Assembly: GCA_907165065.1 (NCBI GenBank)
Contig: OU015524.1
Coordinates: 40,429,295 to 40,493,294 of the forward strand
Direction: 5' to 3'
DNA: 64,000 nucleotides
Source of the DNA: Caprimulgus europaeus
Taxonomy: Eukaryota; Chordata; Aves; Caprimulgiformes; Caprimulgidae
Numbering within the stretch: position 1 is the stretch's first letter; every line of letters starts with the position of its first letter. The notes under the pieces were generated by a model that was not told where the DNA came from, searched no databases, and saw nothing but the letters and a program-made list of their open reading frames with translations. Shown here one piece after another: positions 50,801-64,000 of the stretch. The translations under genes and the position numbers were made by a program.

Positions 50801-53800
50801 TGCATGACAGTTTTAAACAAAACTCAGGTTAAAAATGCAAAATGGATAGGTTGGATTACATTGGTGCAATCTACTGTGACAATTTTGCTTGATAGGACTA
50901 AAGAACTGAGCAAACCTACTGTTATTAGGCAAAGGAAATTTGGCTGAAAGAGAACTAGAGCAGAACTCCAGCCCACTCCTAAGAGGCTGAGCTCTTTGGA
51001 CAGTATTCACAATACCTACTTCAGGTACTCAAACCAAGCACTCAGTGTAGCCAATGTAAAGGGAAGGATTCATGCAGATGACAGTTCAGAGCACTGACAC
51101 TGAATGGACCCTCTGCAAGAGTCTCTCTCTTTTCTCCATTGACCATGTATAGCACATGAGAAGACTGGACTCTGCACTTAAGTCATCTCCAGTAAGATTC
51201 CTGAAATAGGTGATTTTTAATATCTGCTAATGTACATGTTTGGGCTATGATTTGCAGTAATCCCATATCAGGCCAAAGCACTTGTCAGCAGTTTAATATT
51301 CAATAGATTGTTGGCAATTTTACAGAACTTTATTCATGGTACATAAGTACTCATGGAGTTATGCAACCTATTTGTTATGCAACTAAGTATATGATATGGC
51401 TCAGGGGCTTGGCCATGATTCTAGGATGTGTTTAAGGTCACACAATTCATTAGAGACACTGGGAATAGTCATCTAGGGATCCCCCTTCTAAAATAGCTAA
51501 GCAACACCCCTCTCTCTTATATCCATTAATTTGGGCATTTTTCCTAGCAGCTTACAAAATTTCCTTAAAGGGATTTCTAAGGCAAGGCAACAATCTTGAA
51601 TTTGTAGAGCAGGAACTCAGTCTTTCCTTTATACTTAGACTCTATTTTTTGCTACCTGTTTTGAACCTGTTCTAAGCTTTAGACATTTCTGCTGAAAGCA
51701 TTTAAAGGGAGTTCAAATCCTGAGAGCTACAGTTTCTAAGTACCTAATGTGGAGACCTTAAGAGTCCAGGTTTTCATTAAGTCCAGAGCAATTTCCCAGG
51801 AGGGAGCAGGCCTCTTTAACATGCACCTGAAAAGGGAGGTATCCAAGGGTCCCAGCTATTCTTGGAAACTCTGTGCATTGTTCTCCTGGTGAGACATGCT
51901 TTTGACCCTGAAAAAGAGCCTGACTCTCCTGACCCTTCTGTCAGGCATTCCAGCAGGATGAAACAAAGCTGCCAGCTTCATATGGACATGCTAAAGCTAT
52001 TTTAAAAATCCTCTGCTCTCTGTCAGTTATAACACCCTTTCTGAAGGTTAAAATAGATACCAGTTTCCAGCATCTACAAACCAAAACCCAATAGTTACTT
52101 TTGGCACCATCTGACACATTCTTGGCAGTCTCAACAGGGAGGCCAGGAACAGGCTGGACATAAAGCCACTGACATCCTGTCTGAAAACAACTGAGCCGTA
52201 CTGGAGAAAATGCTTTAAAACCCTATATGAAAGGAAAACCTCTTCAAACAAGATTATTGTCACATATAGACAAAGTGTAACTTTAAAATCCATTTTTGCA
52301 GAGAACAGGACACTGTTCCCTCTCACCAAGGCACAAGTGCTGGGATCTGAACTCATAATAAGAGCACTACTAAAACCAGCAAGATAGAATGCAAATGTCC
52401 TACCAAGTCAAACAGTAGACACATTAAAAGAAGAGGGAAATTGTGTTCCCAGAATTCCAGCCCATCATAGACATCCAAAAAATCAGATTTATTCAAACAG
52501 ACTCTTAGTAAATTCTAATCAAATTTGGAGCTTCTCCCTTTCTATCATGCTTTTGCTTTAACTGTTGCTGATATGCATGTGAAGTACCAGCATTCCCTTA
52601 TAACGAGCAAATAAATATGCACTCTCCTAAAAATGCCAATGATTCAGCAACAGCACTCATTAACCAGGCCCAGGCCCATAGAAGGGCCTTGTTATCAAGA
52701 AACTCTGAACAGCATTATTCAATTATTGCTAGCTGTAAAGCAGCCATGACTAGGGAAGGTTATGGTATTTTACAAAAGGAATCCATTAACTGAAGCACTA
52801 TACCTCAAGGAAAAACTAAATGTCTTGTCCATGCAGAGGAGCTTTTCTTTAGTTTCTCAGAAGGTGACCGAGGAAATTGGCTAGAACATCAATTCTGTTT
52901 CATCTATAGATAGAAAAGATAATACATTGCATCTTAGCAATGATAACGAGAGCAGATGATGGGAAAGAAGGATTCAAGGATGTTTTTCCCTTTTTAGCAT
53001 CTTTCCAGACTTTGAGCTCAGCCTCTGTGAGAGAGAAAGCCAGTGAACTGCTGTTATAGTAGGAAACAGAAAACCAAAGATGTACTTTCAGGGACCTAGA
53101 CCATTAGGTTGCCAGCTTATGCCAGCTTTCTTCAAAAGAAAGCAATTGGTTGGTTTTTGGATTTTTTTTTTTAATGTCTAGTTAAAATCTCCAATTCGAG
53201 CAACACTTGCAGAAAATTACTGAGAATCTAGGTCTCAAGCTCTTCTCAAATTTAAAATGCTAAAACAGAAGCACTTACCTTGTGGAACAACTTAAAAACT
53301 ACTGAGGATGCCTCACTATACCTCAGCCTACTCAGCGCTCTCAATATGAGTCTAACTGAAGTTTCTTTTGTAGAAAAGACATTTTAAGCTCAGAATCTCA
53401 AGCTCTGGTGCACAACAGTCATGTATTCTCTTGTTTAAAAGTAACAGAACTAATTTCTAATCCTCGTGGCTACACTAAAAAACCATCAGAGATATGATCT
53501 AGCTCAATAAAAGGGTTAAAAAATCAGGAGCCAAAGAAAAAGAAGCAAAAGTACATATAAAGCCAGTCAACCCAGAAATACCACTGGTGACTTTTAAACT
53601 TATCTCAGCATCTTGAGAGGGGCTCGGTTTGTGGTCCAAGTCTTATTAGCAGATGAGTTTGGACCATAAATCTGAGATGCAGGACTAAGCATCCCCTAAA
53701 ACATAGGAATACTTGAGCTAGCTTTTTGGTATAAAGGCTTAATGAATTCAGAAAGTTAGTTACTGGCACACAATCACTTTCAGCTTACCCATGAGTGTGG

Positions 53801-56800
53801 GTTTGCTTCTGTGTCACAGAGGGAGAAATAGGCAGGTACAGAGATGCGGAAGTGAAGAACAAGGCAAAGGATTTCCCATCTGTAACTCGCCATGTTCAGG
53901 GAGCATGCAAATACTCAGGATAGCTCTTTTAAAACCCATTAACTTGGCTGGGTGAGTCTGGCTGCTTGAGAGCTTTTCAAACCCCTCTTGACTCAACTAT
54001 TTTATTTTCACTTATAGACAACCCTCATGAAAGCACATATTTAACATAACTACACATAATACTGTAGAACTTCATAGGCTTTCTCAGTGCAACAAATAAA
54101 CCTTCATTTTGCCAAGTCACATTCTTTCCCTAGAACATCATGCTGCAGTTTCTCTTCCTCTTCAGTTAGGCTGCTTAAATAAGTAAGTCTCAGTCCCTCT
54201 AGCACTGTATCATTCGTATTTAAATTGTTAGTCTACACATAACTGTTTTGTGCCCGCTGCACTTAATCCCTCAGTGTCTGTTGTTTACATGTCTGCTTGT
54301 GCTCAGGATTATTAAGTGCTGGATGGAACTTATAGCCAAAGCAAAGCCTTGTTTGTCATTCACGTTTTGCTTCACTGGAATTAACTCAGTAGCACCTGCA
54401 TACTGATTTACAAAGAAAAGCTAATCTCAGTTTATGGCATACCAGAGTGCTTTTCACGACGTAACAGGGGAGCAAATCCCTTCCACTGGAACACGAATCA
54501 CTTCTAATGCTGTCCACATTTTTAGATTTATTGAGGTTTTCTCTTGACTAATTCTGACCCTTCATTATGTGTTGCACTGTTCAGCTAGCCTGGCAGAACA
54601 GACTAATGCACTTCAGTCCAGCTTCAAGCTGAGAGCTCTTCCTCCTGAGCTCCAGCAGACAAAGCCTTGGCAATTTACAATGTCACAGCCCTCACCATAC
54701 CGCTGTGCTGTGTCAGTGCCCTGGTGTCAGGAGTGGCAGGTGTGGACGGAAGCTGAAGGCTCACCTGCCCTTGGCCACTGTAGCACACATTGACCAAGCT
54801 GGGGATCAGCTCTGGGCGCTGGCACAGCGGGGCAGCCTCCAGCTGCGAGGAGGGGCAGGCAGCCAAGCGGTTAGTTTTAAACTAGCATGGCTTAAATTCC
54901 CCAGGCTCAGGAGTCGGAGCCCTCTGGTCACTCCTGTTCCTTAAACCTGACAGGGCTCTTACCCATGAGGGTACAGGAGCAGCAGAGAGCACCGGGGAGG
55001 CTTCTGAAGGCAGAATGCAGTGCGGTTACCAGATTTTAGCTGTGTCCTTCTGACCACAGGCAAAATCTTGTCTAGAGCCTCAGCACTCACACATGCTACT
55101 GGAGCAGTCTGATCAGAGCATGTCAGTCCTCTGGTTAATGTAGGCAGCTGTTGATCCCTAGCTCCAGGATAGCTCACAGATGCACCTGAAAGCATCGCTG
55201 TTCATCTCACAGCACTTGGAGAAAAGTAGGTGCCTGCTTTTGAGTATGTCATTGTGCCTCTGCAGCACATCTGAGTATTCAAAAGCACTTGTGGAGGGGA
55301 GGAAGAGACTCCAATATGTTGATGCAAAAACCTTAGCATCTTTTACACCTTTTTGTTGTTGTTGTTACAGAGCTTATTATAACCAACCCAAGCCATAGCA
55401 GATCACAGATAGTATCATTCAAACTTTCATACCTGCTACAGTAACGTAATTAAAAAGTTCTGCTTCAAAGCAGGAAAGAACAGAGAAGAATTCACAAAGC
55501 TCAAGGAGAATTCACCATTCAAAGAGGTGTTTAGCATTCCTCTCTAAGGAAATATTAAGTTACAGATCCACTAGAAGGCAACTGGACATACACACTCAGC
55601 CACACCTGCCAGGTTAACATTACAGTCTTATCCTGTCTTTGTGATGTGTCAGGTCTAGACCCTTTCAGAAGCAACTTGTCCCTCTCTCATCAAGCACTCT
55701 GGACTTTCTATTTTTCTTCTTGCAGCAGTTACTGGAAAGCTTTGGAAGCGTGATTTTGGCATGCAGCATTCAGCTGTGTAAAAGCAGCTGGTCAGGGATT
55801 CTAATTGATGTTTATTTGTCTGCTTTAAAAAAAAAAATTCTGTAAGAGGCAAGGTGGTCCTGTGATCAGCTCAGTGCATTTGTGCTCCAAAAATGTGGAA
55901 CCAGTTATTTGTGCCACAGCCTTCCTCATGAAGTTGTGTTCAAAATGCTGCAGACATTCTTTGCATCTTGAATTTTTACAGCTGTTGTAATAATTTCTAC
56001 CTCATTTTGTCTTGTCTGGGAAATTAAGATTTCAAGTTCTTCAGAGCAGGCTTGTTTTTTCCTGAGCTGCTTATATTTTGCTTAGCACGGGGAGACTTGC
56101 ATATCCACAGACTTACATGATTTGAATTATGAATAACCACCAAACAAGAACAATTTGAGGAAATTTCCTTTTTCTAACTCTTCAGCCTTTTCCCTAGAAC
56201 TGATAAAGACCTTTTTCTGAGCAACATGAGTATGAATGAAACAGAACAGTCTCAGAAAAAAGCCTTACACTAGAGCCCATTCATCAGCCTCCCCCTCTTC
56301 CCTACCCAGCTTCCAAGAAATGCAGGAATTTGGGATGAAAAAGTTCAGGAAAGAAGGTAAGCACTGAAAACTGAAAGCGTAAAATTAATTGGCAGGCAAA
56401 GCAGCCAGATTTTAGGGTGGACAACTCACATATGCTAGAAAGTCAATGAAAGAAGCACCCTCTCACTTGGTCAGGAAGCAAAGCCCTCAGTCATTTATTC
56501 AGTCATTAGCTGACTCACTTCTCCCCTGCGGCATTATCGCGTATTCAGGCTTCAGCCATACTTCTGGGACAAACCAAATTGTTTGTCCTTTCCCAAAATG
56601 TTCTTACCAGCTAATTCCAGACTCCTTTCATATACTGGAATTCTGTCTTTCACAGGAGCTCCCTCATTTCTGCTGAAAGTAAAACTCTACAGAATCCTCA
56701 AATTTTGGATACCCTATACCCTTTTGCACAGGGAAAATAATTCCCTTGCTAAAACACCTTGAGGCTATGAGACAAGTTTTTTAATGTCTTCGGGTGGAAT

Positions 56801-58653
56801 GGGACAATGTGAAGGACATACCGTTTCTTTGCTGCTTTTATGCTAACTTTGTTTGAGCCAGAATCTATATGATTAATTCCATGAAGCTGGGATCGCTTCA
56901 GTATAGACACAATGGATAAATGATAATTCAGTTACACAGCTGCAAACCTGGGACTTTGGAAAAGGCTATGAACGTGGCAATGAAACTGGACTAGGTAAGA
57001 TATGCAACTCCAAGTTTATGCTTTAATGTTCAGGGTCTTACAGGACTCCTATGAATGTAGTCTTTGGACAACCAAGCAGGTAAAAATAGAATAACAATTC
57101 CCTTTGTTCTGTCCATTTCTGTTTCAGTAGAGTCCTCTGAGTACTTCGTTCTCTACGCAAAATTGCTCATTGTTCATTAATTATGTGCATGAGAGAAAAA
57201 CTTCCAAGGGAAAGGGGAGAAGAAGGAATAAATTCCACATTCAGGTTTGAAACTGGGTATTTCAATGCAAGAGTGAGTGTGGGTGCCATGCAAAAACACA
57301 TTAGATATCCCATTCTCTCTGCCTCCAGAAAATGTAACACTTAATTAGTTAGCACATGCTAACTAAAGCCTGGGTTTGTGCTCACTCAGCTCTCACAGAC
57401 ATTAGAGCTGTAACTGATGACCAGGTTTGCTGGGAATTCTTCTTTGGCTCACCCTCTTATCAGGTATTAGTTTTTCTCTCTAGCAGCTGCTGTAGGAGCT
57501 TATGGTTATGAACAGAAACCACCTCTCTCTCGAAGCAGGGCTGCTGATGTATGTATGGAGCCATGCTTTGGTACTTTGTGTGCAGTAAGAGGTGGCACAG
57601 ATAGCAGAGCACTGGTGTGGCAGATTCCCTCTAAACACCCTTGGTTCACAGATCTTTCTATGGGATCTACTGGGCAGAAACCAGCAGGAGTGTGCAGAAC
57701 ATGGCCCACTTCTGAACAGCTTTGGGAAGCCCCATACTGTTAAGGCTTTGTGTCAGTTCTGTGGCACACATCCTCCTCCACTCACGCTTCCCCAGTCTGT
57801 CACCCCACCTCTGCTCAAAAGAACCAAAATTAGACCTGGGTCTGTAAGCAAACCCCTGGGCTTACCTGCCCTGATGCAGAGATCTGCTCATGAGGAGGAA
57901 CTGTATCCAAACTATTCCAGCATAGGCTCAAGTCCTTTCTCCAAGTTCAGGGTGCTTCTTCATGAACCCCTCAGAGCAAACATCTTGTCATCTCCATGCA
58001 ATTAAATTCATAGTGCCACGTGGGGGAGCTTGTGTTGTGACTGAAGCTCATCACTTCCAGATCAAGAGAAAACCACAGCTCAGCAGCACTAACGACTTCA
58101 GCCACTGGAAACTCTGTTCTGGAAAGGCTGGTTGAAAATCATGACATATGCATATATAGTGCATACACACTACAATAAAAGTTTTCATTTTCAAGATGAT
58201 CTTAGGTGACAGTCATTGATTTTACCTTGAAAAAGCAGCCAAACCCATAATTCAAACCGTAACTGATAAACTAGACACTTCCAGCTGTCCTTAGCCTGGC
58301 AGATCAAGTAAAATTAAAATGACAATATTTTAAAGGCATGAGCAAAGGAAATGAGCAATGGGGATCAATTCCAGCCACCCACTAGGATGACTTATATACA
58401 TAACAACCAGCCTTGAGTTAACTTTACTCTTTGCTGAGCCATGTCTGGCTGCAAAGCCATCTTGACCACTGAAGCAAAAGCAGGTGAACAAGCAATCCAA
58501 AGGCAGAGAATCCATTGCATCATATTTGACAAATAGATAGACCTGAAGTCTGCTTGGAAACCCTCAAATTCACAACCATTCCTTAGAGACAAAAATAGAG
58601 TTAAAGCTCACCTCCTAAGTCATTCAGAAAATAAACAATCTGGTAATTGTTCA
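47837..58653. other. No recognisable gene; long intergenic stretch
   Basis: About 10.8 kb of AT-rich DNA upstream of MAP1LC3C. It contains an AT/GT-rich simple-sequence patch at 48812-48897 and a modestly GC-rich patch near 54,570-54,950. I saw no exon with convincing splice sites and no named repeat. Confidence 0.5.
48812..48897. repeat. AT/GT-rich simple-sequence patch
   Basis: Imperfect TATA, ATAC and TGTG repeats over about 85 bases. Low complexity. Confidence 0.8.
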
Positions 58654-58731
58654 GGCGTTTTGAGGGGGTTTGGGGTTTTTTTGGTTGGTTGGTTGGTTTT
58701 GGGTTTGGGTTGTTTGTTTTTTTTTTTCCTT
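58654..58731. repeat. G/T-rich low-complexity tract with (GGTT)n
   Basis: This tract contains GGTTGGTTGGTTGG, then GGGTTTGGGTTG, ending in a T run. It lies just upstream of the MAP1LC3C CpG island. The G-runs could fold as a G-quadruplex on the plus strand. Confidence 0.85.
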
Positions 58732-59145
58732 CCCTAAACACAAAGAAATAGTTTGAAAGCCTTTCGTAAGTATGAAGAAGGTAACTGGCCACATGGAAAA
58801 GGAAGACAGTTGAAGACAGTCCAGCCTTGAGCTGCACCCTTCAACCAAGAGAGGACTCTGAGAGTCACAGACCGCTCACAGAGCACTGTGTCGTCTTGTA
58901 CGCGCCACCTCCGCATTTCGGACAGGTCACATCAAGGAGGCAAAGCACAGAGGGGGTGCCGCGGGACGGACTGTGGGGGCAGGGTCAGCAGCACCGCAGC
59001 CCACCTTCCCTTTGCGGGGGGAGGGAAACGTGCAGGGTGGTGGGGGCCGCCCCTCACCGCGGGCTGCGGGCGGGGCCTGCGCCGGGCCCCGTAAGAGGCG
59101 CGGGAGGCAGCAGCAGCGGGAGCAGCACCGAGGGAGGGAGGAAGG

Positions 59146-60799
<1,654 letters not shown>

Positions 60800-61103
60800 G
60801 GTTGGGTCCATGTGCTACAGCAAAGCAGTATGCTGTGAATCATGCATGTGACACGAATCTCAGAGATGCTCCTTCCAATATGAGCTCTTGAGCTCTGTAG
60901 TGGGGAGTCATGACCCAAAAGCTGGCAGGACCAGCTTAAGGCAGAAATGGTGGTACACTTTTCCTAAATAATAATTTGGAAATATATTTTTATATTTGAA
61001 GACACTATGGGGTATTTTTTTGGAACTGCACATCCACTTTTTTGCAATATTAATCTTGGTTACGTAACTGATTTTTAAAGTGTCCTTAAAGCCTAAGTGC
61101 AAG

Positions 61104-61114
61104 AATAAAATAAA
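61104..61114 (+). terminator. MAP1LC3C: MAP1LC3C poly(A) signals
   Basis: Two overlapping AATAAA hexamers (the first at 61104-61109) lie about 305 bases after the stop codon, giving a short 3' UTR that probably ends near 61130. Confidence 0.8.
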
Positions 61115-61153
61115 GAAGCTTTTAAGTATTGAGTTGAATGTTAGTTTTGATCT

Positions 61154-61176
61154 GGGGGGGGGGGGGGGGGGGGGGG
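61154..61176. repeat. Poly-G tract (23 G)
   Basis: An uninterrupted run of 23 G lies 20-45 bases past the probable MAP1LC3C cleavage site. It could form a G-quadruplex and slow polymerase after cleavage. Its length may be imprecise because such runs sequence poorly. Confidence 0.85.
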
Positions 61177-63391
61177 AAGTCTGTTTAGGGGAAGGTACCA
61201 GAATAATTCTGGGAATTTTAGCTCAGTGCCTCTTAAAGTGTTGATTGTACAGCCTCTCTGAATTTTTGAATGGAATAACAAAGCTAAAGTCAGGTCACAT
61301 AGGGGCAAAAATATACCTATAAATGGTTCATTAAGCTAGATAGCTGAGCTGCAAGATCAAGTAGAATGTTCTAGCGTTAGAGCAGGGTTTAAATGCAGTG
61401 TGAAGTTTAACACCTGGATAAACTACTGTCAGCTATTTCAGAAAACACTGTATCTGTGATATAGATAACTACTTGTTTAAATAAGTAAAACTGATTACTA
61501 GTCAACATAACCTAAATTAATATAGCATGCCTCAAACTGCAGTTTAATCAAGTGTTCAAGAGTCTGTTCTTGCTACTGGATTCTGCTAGTCTGGTCTTTG
61601 TAGATAGACAGTCGTATCCATCCCCTCCGGGTACCTGCTTGTCAGTTTCCCCTGAAGTACTTGAATGAGCCTTCTTTCAAGGATGGATAGAGCTATGTGA
61701 TGTACCTTGCGATTAAGAGGTATCCCGATGTCTCCAGAAAATGTTAAAGCTGTCATTTAGTGAGATCTTGATTCATCTAACACACAGCCTTGGTTCCTAA
61801 ACATGTGCATTAAAGGAATACTTGACATGGGACTTAGTCTGAAGTATAGCTCAAGCTAGCTTTCACGCTCTCCTCATATGTGAGGAATGTATTGGCAAGT
61901 TGTAAATGTTCTGATTGTGCATAATCAACTTAAAACACCAGGTCACCTAAAAATCTGTTGCAGTGTGCAGTTAATTAATCAGTCTCTGGCAGCCTCAGTT
62001 TAGGATGGTCAAATTGTTATGATATGACGCAATTCCTCTGTTTGGTACCAAACTGATTTGCAGAATGATTAATGTAGGAATTGCTAGACTGCAAAGAAAG
62101 AAGTGGTGACCTTATTTAAATTATACATAAGGAAGGAATGTGTGTATAAGCTTTTTGCAGTGGTTTTCTTGCACTAATAATCTCTTGAATTTGAAACTCT
62201 CAGCAGAACTGGGCTCAAGCCTCTAAACCAGGGGGTTTAGAGGGGTGCCTGCATTATTGAAGGTGGTATTTGCCAAATCTTGTTTCATGAGTTAAGGAAC
62301 AAAGAAATCATTGACCTGACTGACTCAGTGGAAAGGCTAAGGCTATGTCAGTATAGGTTATGAAAACATACAGGCTTTGGGATCCCAGAATCTGTTGCTT
62401 GGATGGATTTCACTTACACTTGTAATGGAAACAGTTTCCATTGCACAAATTGAACTCAAATAGTCATTTGTTACCAGCCCTCGGGGAGGCAGAGCCACCT
62501 GTTTGGCAGGAGCACCACACAGCAATGTTGAACAGCTGGGGGAACTTTGGGGTGGGGGGAGTAAGGGCAGGACTTGCTATGTTCAAGTTCTCTTGCCAGG
62601 ATAAGAGCTGGGCTGGTATTCTGCTTCACTGGCTCCTCTCTTTGTCTTCCTGTCTTGTGTGATACTTTCTACATGAAGAGAAAAGCACTACAGATTCTTG
62701 GCTGGAGCAATTTTATGTCTGAGAGTCAACTTTCTTTGGTTTGTAATGTAGTGGGTGATCCCTCCAGCATTTATTGATATTAGGCTATGGTGTGTAACAG
62801 GCTGAGTCACAGACCCAGCCAAAAAAGTTACACAAGGAGAAGGTCAGTTGCAGGTAAAGAGCATAATTATAAACAAGTTTAAACTGGCCTGCTGAGCCTA
62901 GAGAGAAGTCCTGTGACCTGGGAAAGCTTCATCACTGCTCTTCTACCAGGTGTTAAAACAGGTAGGATCAACCATCAAAGACAGTTTTAAAGTCTTAAAA
63001 TAATAAACTAGAAGTTAGATGCCCAAATAAATTAGTTATCCTGCTCCTGGAGTTGCTTTGGTGTGTGATTAGAAGCTTTGGATTCAACCTACTGTCTCTT
63101 GAAATGCAAAGAACAAGGATTAGTAAAGAAGCAAACAGAAAAAACTTTGCTCTGAGTACCATAAGCAACTGAGATAGCTGTTGTTTGAAGAGCTAATATT
63201 TGCTTGAGTAAATACCTATTGATCAGACAGGTACTTTTTTTACTTCAATGAAGAATACTGTGCTGTGTTAGTTGAATTTTATAGTTCTTTCTACAGTATC
63301 TCCAATGTAAAAAGGGAAGGGAGAGATGCCACTTTTCTGTAAAAGTACCTTCACCTCTGAATTATAATATGAACTTGTGTTCTTTAATATA
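61177..63391. other. No recognisable gene downstream of MAP1LC3C
   Basis: Intergenic DNA. In human the next gene on this side is EXO1 on the opposite strand, and none of its exons is visible before the window ends. Confidence 0.5.
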
Positions 63392-64000
63392 TGTGGTGAT
63401 TTTAGTTGGCTAGCAGACAAACATTGCTACTTGCTCACTTCCCTGCCCCCCCCAGGTGAAAGGGGAGGGAATGGGGGGGTAAGGGTAAGGATACTAGTAG
63501 GTTGAGATAAGAACAATTTAATAATTTAAATAAAACTTCAAATAATAATGATATTAAAGTAGTAATTATAATAGTAATAAAATATGCAAATGAGTGATAC
63601 ACTGTACAATTGCTCACCACCTGGCCTGTTCCCAGATAACAATCCTGGGGGAGCAATAATCCCACAACTGCAATCCCAGAAGAGCAAGACTCTGAGCAAA
63701 AGAGAAAGAAAGGGAGAGACTGTCATTAATACACTGAACATGATGTTATATGATATGGAATATCCCGTTGGCATATCCAAATGCCAATTTAGCTTATTAA
63801 TTTAAATATTTCTCACCCTCCCTTAAACCGTGCACTTGTAGACCTACAAAACATGAAGTTCTTCAACTTTCAGTGACAAATAAAAAAATTGGTATATTAT
63901 CAGTGTTTCTCTCATAACAAATCCCATGCTGAAACCAAAACACAGCACTATTCTAGCTGATAAGAAGAAACCTCACTCTGTCCCAGCTGAAAACTGAAAC
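63392..64000 (-). mobile_element. ERVL-like LTR, minus strand, cut by the window edge
   Basis: Read on the minus strand, this is the same broad LTR family as the copy at 29298-29888. The 3' end is at about 63392 (TGTGGTGATTTTAG on the plus strand). A purine-rich GGGGAGGGAATGGGGG block follows, then a GGAATATCCCGTTGG element and the TCTGTCCCAGCTGAAAACTG 5' end on the plus strand. The family's 5' terminus would fall within roughly ten bases beyond position 64000. The TATA region is degraded compared with the 29.3 kb copy. Whether it is solo or part of a longer provirus cannot be seen. Confidence 0.8.

Noticed and set aside
51700..51740. tRNA B-box-like string GTTCAAATCC
   Set aside because: No matching A box or cloverleaf pairing around it.

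Overview
The window looks like a nuclear chromosome segment from a bird. The evidence is AT-rich, intron-bearing DNA, CR1 LINE 3' ends of avian type, avian-type retroviral LTRs, and two recognisable vertebrate genes in the order PLD5 then MAP1LC3C on the same strand. That matches the relative order and orientation known from human 1q43. I cannot fix the species. Most of the window is noncoding.

Layout. Positions 1-1644 are the last PLD5 intron, and 1645-1880 is the terminal PLD5 coding exon (+), followed by its 3' UTR. From about 3 to 20 kb the DNA is AT-rich with no exon I can name. On the minus strand there are several well-formed splice-site pairs and one clear polyadenylation hexamer, all downstream of a strong CpG island at about 19.6-20.1 kb. 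This suggests an unrecognised minus-strand transcription unit converging on PLD5. From 20 to 36 kb the DNA is intergenic and holds one LTR (22.6-23.1 kb), a complete solo LTR with a perfect 5-bp target duplication (29,298-29,888), a 42-bp mini-LTR-like remnant (30.9 kb), a GC-rich block (31.5-32.4 kb) and CR1 fragments.

At 37,056-38,920 (+) there are two phase-0 coding exons of an LRIF1-like gene. LRIF1 is the HP1- and SMCHD1-associated nuclear receptor-interacting factor. I do not know of such a gene in the human PLD5-MAP1LC3C interval. It keeps an intron, so it is not a simple retrocopy. I could find neither the usual N-terminal part nor the C-terminal coiled-coil exon. From 39 to 58.8 kb the DNA is intergenic, with a possible ERVL remnant, a CR1 tail and simple repeats.

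A CpG island at 58.9-59.3 kb leads into a complete four-exon MAP1LC3C (LC3C) gene at 59,146-60,799 (+), with poly(A) signals at 61.1 kb. The right edge cuts a minus-strand LTR of the same broad family as the 29.3 kb copy.

The genes do not form an operon-like unit. PLD5 is a catalytically atypical phospholipase D-family membrane protein, LC3C is an autophagy ubiquitin-like protein, and LRIF1 family members act in heterochromatin. The best candidates for something new are the LRIF1-like gene and the orphan CpG-island transcript.
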